Shown: one piece after another, positions 5,474-6,349 of the stretch
Layout of the letters: every line of letters begins with the position of its first letter
How positions within the stretch are numbered: the stretch's first letter is position 1
Assembly: GCA_913031655.1 (NCBI GenBank)
Contig: CAJWFY010000085.1
Span: 1-6,349, forward strand
From: an uncultured Flavobacteriaceae bacterium
GTDB lineage: Bacteria; Bacteroidota; Bacteroidia; Flavobacteriales; Flavobacteriaceae
Length of the DNA stretch: 6,349 nucleotides
Direction: 5' to 3'
Notes under the pieces: generated by a model
Database searches by the model: none
Told to the model about the DNA's origin: nothing
Seen by the model: only the letters and a program-made list of their open reading frames with translations
Made by a program: the position numbers and the translations under genes

Positions 5474-6349
5474 TTTCTTTTAAAATGTTTTTTAGTGGAT
5501 TCTTCACTAAAACAAACCCACAAGACAAGACAAAACCAATAAAGCCATAAATTAAAACAATCAGAGATCGTTTAGGCGCGGAGCGAGTATTAGGGATTGT
5601 AACGGGATTTATAACAGAAAAAATAGGAGTATCCTTACTTACCTGCAGCTTAGACTGTTCAAGCTGCTTATTGAGTTCTTGATAAACAGCGTTAACGATC
5701 TGAAACTCGGACTCTATTTTATTAAGTTCGTTTTCAAACCTTGAATCTATGATATTTAAATTACCGTCTTTAAAAAGCGCTAACTTATTTTGAAGGCTTT
5801 CAAACTCTGTTTTTTTTAAGGCAAGCTCTCTTTTATTAAAAGACAGCAGTTCTTTGGCACTTTTAATTTTATAGTCAATGACGGTTTTTTGAAGTATTCC
5901 TTGAGCAGCTTTTGCCGTATAGGCAGCTTCAGAAGCGCTGCTCATTGATACAGAAAGCGTCACAAACCCTTCTTTTGCATTAACGGAGAGGCTAAGTAAG
6001 CCGTCCATTTCTTTAAACAATTCTTCTTCTTCAGAGCTAACAATAAGCAAATTGCTTGAGGAACCAACTGTTTCTTCTGGAACTCCTTTAATGGCGGCTA
6101 GAATAGTAAAAGGAAGGCTAATGGTATATTTTTTTACAACAGAAATGATATTATTACCTTCACCTTTTTCTAACAAAAACTCTTTTAAGGTTTTAATAGG
6201 CAACATGTTTGCGCTGATGTTAGCAGCAAGCAATTCTCTTTTAAAAGAAACACTTTGTATGATTTGAGGATAAATGGATGGCGGTATTTCGGACCCAGCA
6301 ACATTTCCTCCTAGGTTAATTCCAACTAGAGAGGCCACTCCACTTAAGC
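5463..6349 (-). CDS. Wzz-type polysaccharide chain-length determinant, C-terminal part (5' end outside window)
   Basis: The frame stays open to the window edge. The GTG at 6336-6338 is an internal valine codon, not a start, because the codons before it continue a family-like stretch (L-S-G-V-A-S-L-V-G-I-N-L-G-G). About 295 residues are visible. They contain E-I-P-P-S-I-Y-P, a typical Bacteroidetes Wzz segment; a large periplasmic part; a probable coiled coil encoded at about 5637-5861; a proline-bearing stretch (N-P-V-T-I-P-N-T-R-S-A-P-K-R); and the second transmembrane helix encoded at about 5505-5567, ending in a short lysine-rich cytoplasmic tail. No Walker motif or tyrosine-rich tail follows, so there is no fused BY-kinase at this end. 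Such inner-membrane proteins set chain length or work with an outer-membrane Wza-like channel in capsule or exopolysaccharide export. The first transmembrane helix lies outside the window. The 3' end overlaps convergent kelch B by 11 bases. Confidence 0.9.
   Translation of the reverse strand, partial: LSGVASLVGINLGGNVAGSEIPPSIYPQIIQSVSFKRELLAANISANMLPIKTLKEFLLEKGEGNNIISVVKKYTISLPFTILAAIKGVPEETVGSSSNLLIVSSEEEELFKEMDGLLSLSVNAKEGFVTLSVSMSSASEAAYTAKAAQGILQKTVIDYKIKSAKELLSFNKRELALKKTEFESLQNKLALFKDGNLNIIDSRFENELNKIESEFQIVNAVYQELNKQLEQSKLQVSKDTPIFSVINPVTIPNTRSAPKRSLIVLIYGFIGFVLSCGFVLVKNPLKNILKEIKA

Noticed and set aside
6052..6267. 71-aa plus-strand open frame opposite the wzz-like gene
   Set aside because: It is antisense to the conserved Wzz frame and has no independent support.
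6336..6338. GTG as the start of the Wzz-like protein
   Set aside because: The frame stays open to the window edge with Wzz-like sequence before it, and the family needs an N-terminal cytoplasmic end and first TM helix that are missing here, so the gene is partial.
1..6349. CRISPR array, tRNA, rRNA or insertion sequence
   Set aside because: No regularly spaced direct repeats, cloverleaf-like segment, transposase motif or terminal inverted repeats were noticed, and nearly all of the window is taken up by coding sequence.

Overview
The window is AT-rich and tightly packed, with genes abutting or overlapping on both strands. The gene content points to a Bacteroidetes genome, most likely Flavobacteriaceae: a bacterial GH3-family adenylating-enzyme homologue behind an M23 peptidase, export signals ending in S-x-S-Q-E, a WecA-like sugar-phosphate transferase, a flavobacterial-type Wzz protein, and no clear Shine-Dalgarno sequences. 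The genus cannot be fixed from this sequence.

Layout. (1) Positions 1-1638, plus strand: the last 40 codons of an M23 (LytM-type) peptidase, then three bases later a complete GH3 family gene (503 aa) with a TTG start. (2) Positions 1635-4021, minus strand: a two-gene operon. A WecA/TagO-like polyprenyl-phosphate sugar-1-phosphate transferase (342 aa) comes first and overlaps by four bases (ATGA) the start of a 453-aa membrane protein, here called kelch A. Kelch A has a signal peptide, a kelch-like propeller region, one transmembrane helix and a small cytoplasmic domain. (3) Positions 4061-5473, plus strand: a 470-aa paralogue of that protein, kelch B, divergent from the transferase gene across a 39-bp gap. 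(4) Positions 5463-6349, minus strand: the C-terminal part of a Wzz-type chain-length determinant, whose 5' end lies outside the window.

How the parts may fit together. The Wzz protein and the WecA-like transferase suggest an exopolysaccharide, O-antigen or capsule locus: the transferase starts the lipid-linked repeat unit and Wzz sets chain length or takes part in export. The two kelch paralogues sit on either side of the transferase gene. Both appear to have the plan periplasmic propeller - single TM helix - cytoplasmic winged-helix-like domain with a shared DPKD-x-R loop. I infer that they are membrane-tethered regulators that sense a periplasmic or envelope signal, perhaps the polysaccharide itself, and act on the locus. 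This is the most interesting part of the window. The architecture is read from the sequence; DNA binding and sensing are inference. The M23/GH3 pair is probably an unrelated neighbouring transcription unit that ends tail-to-tail with kelch A.
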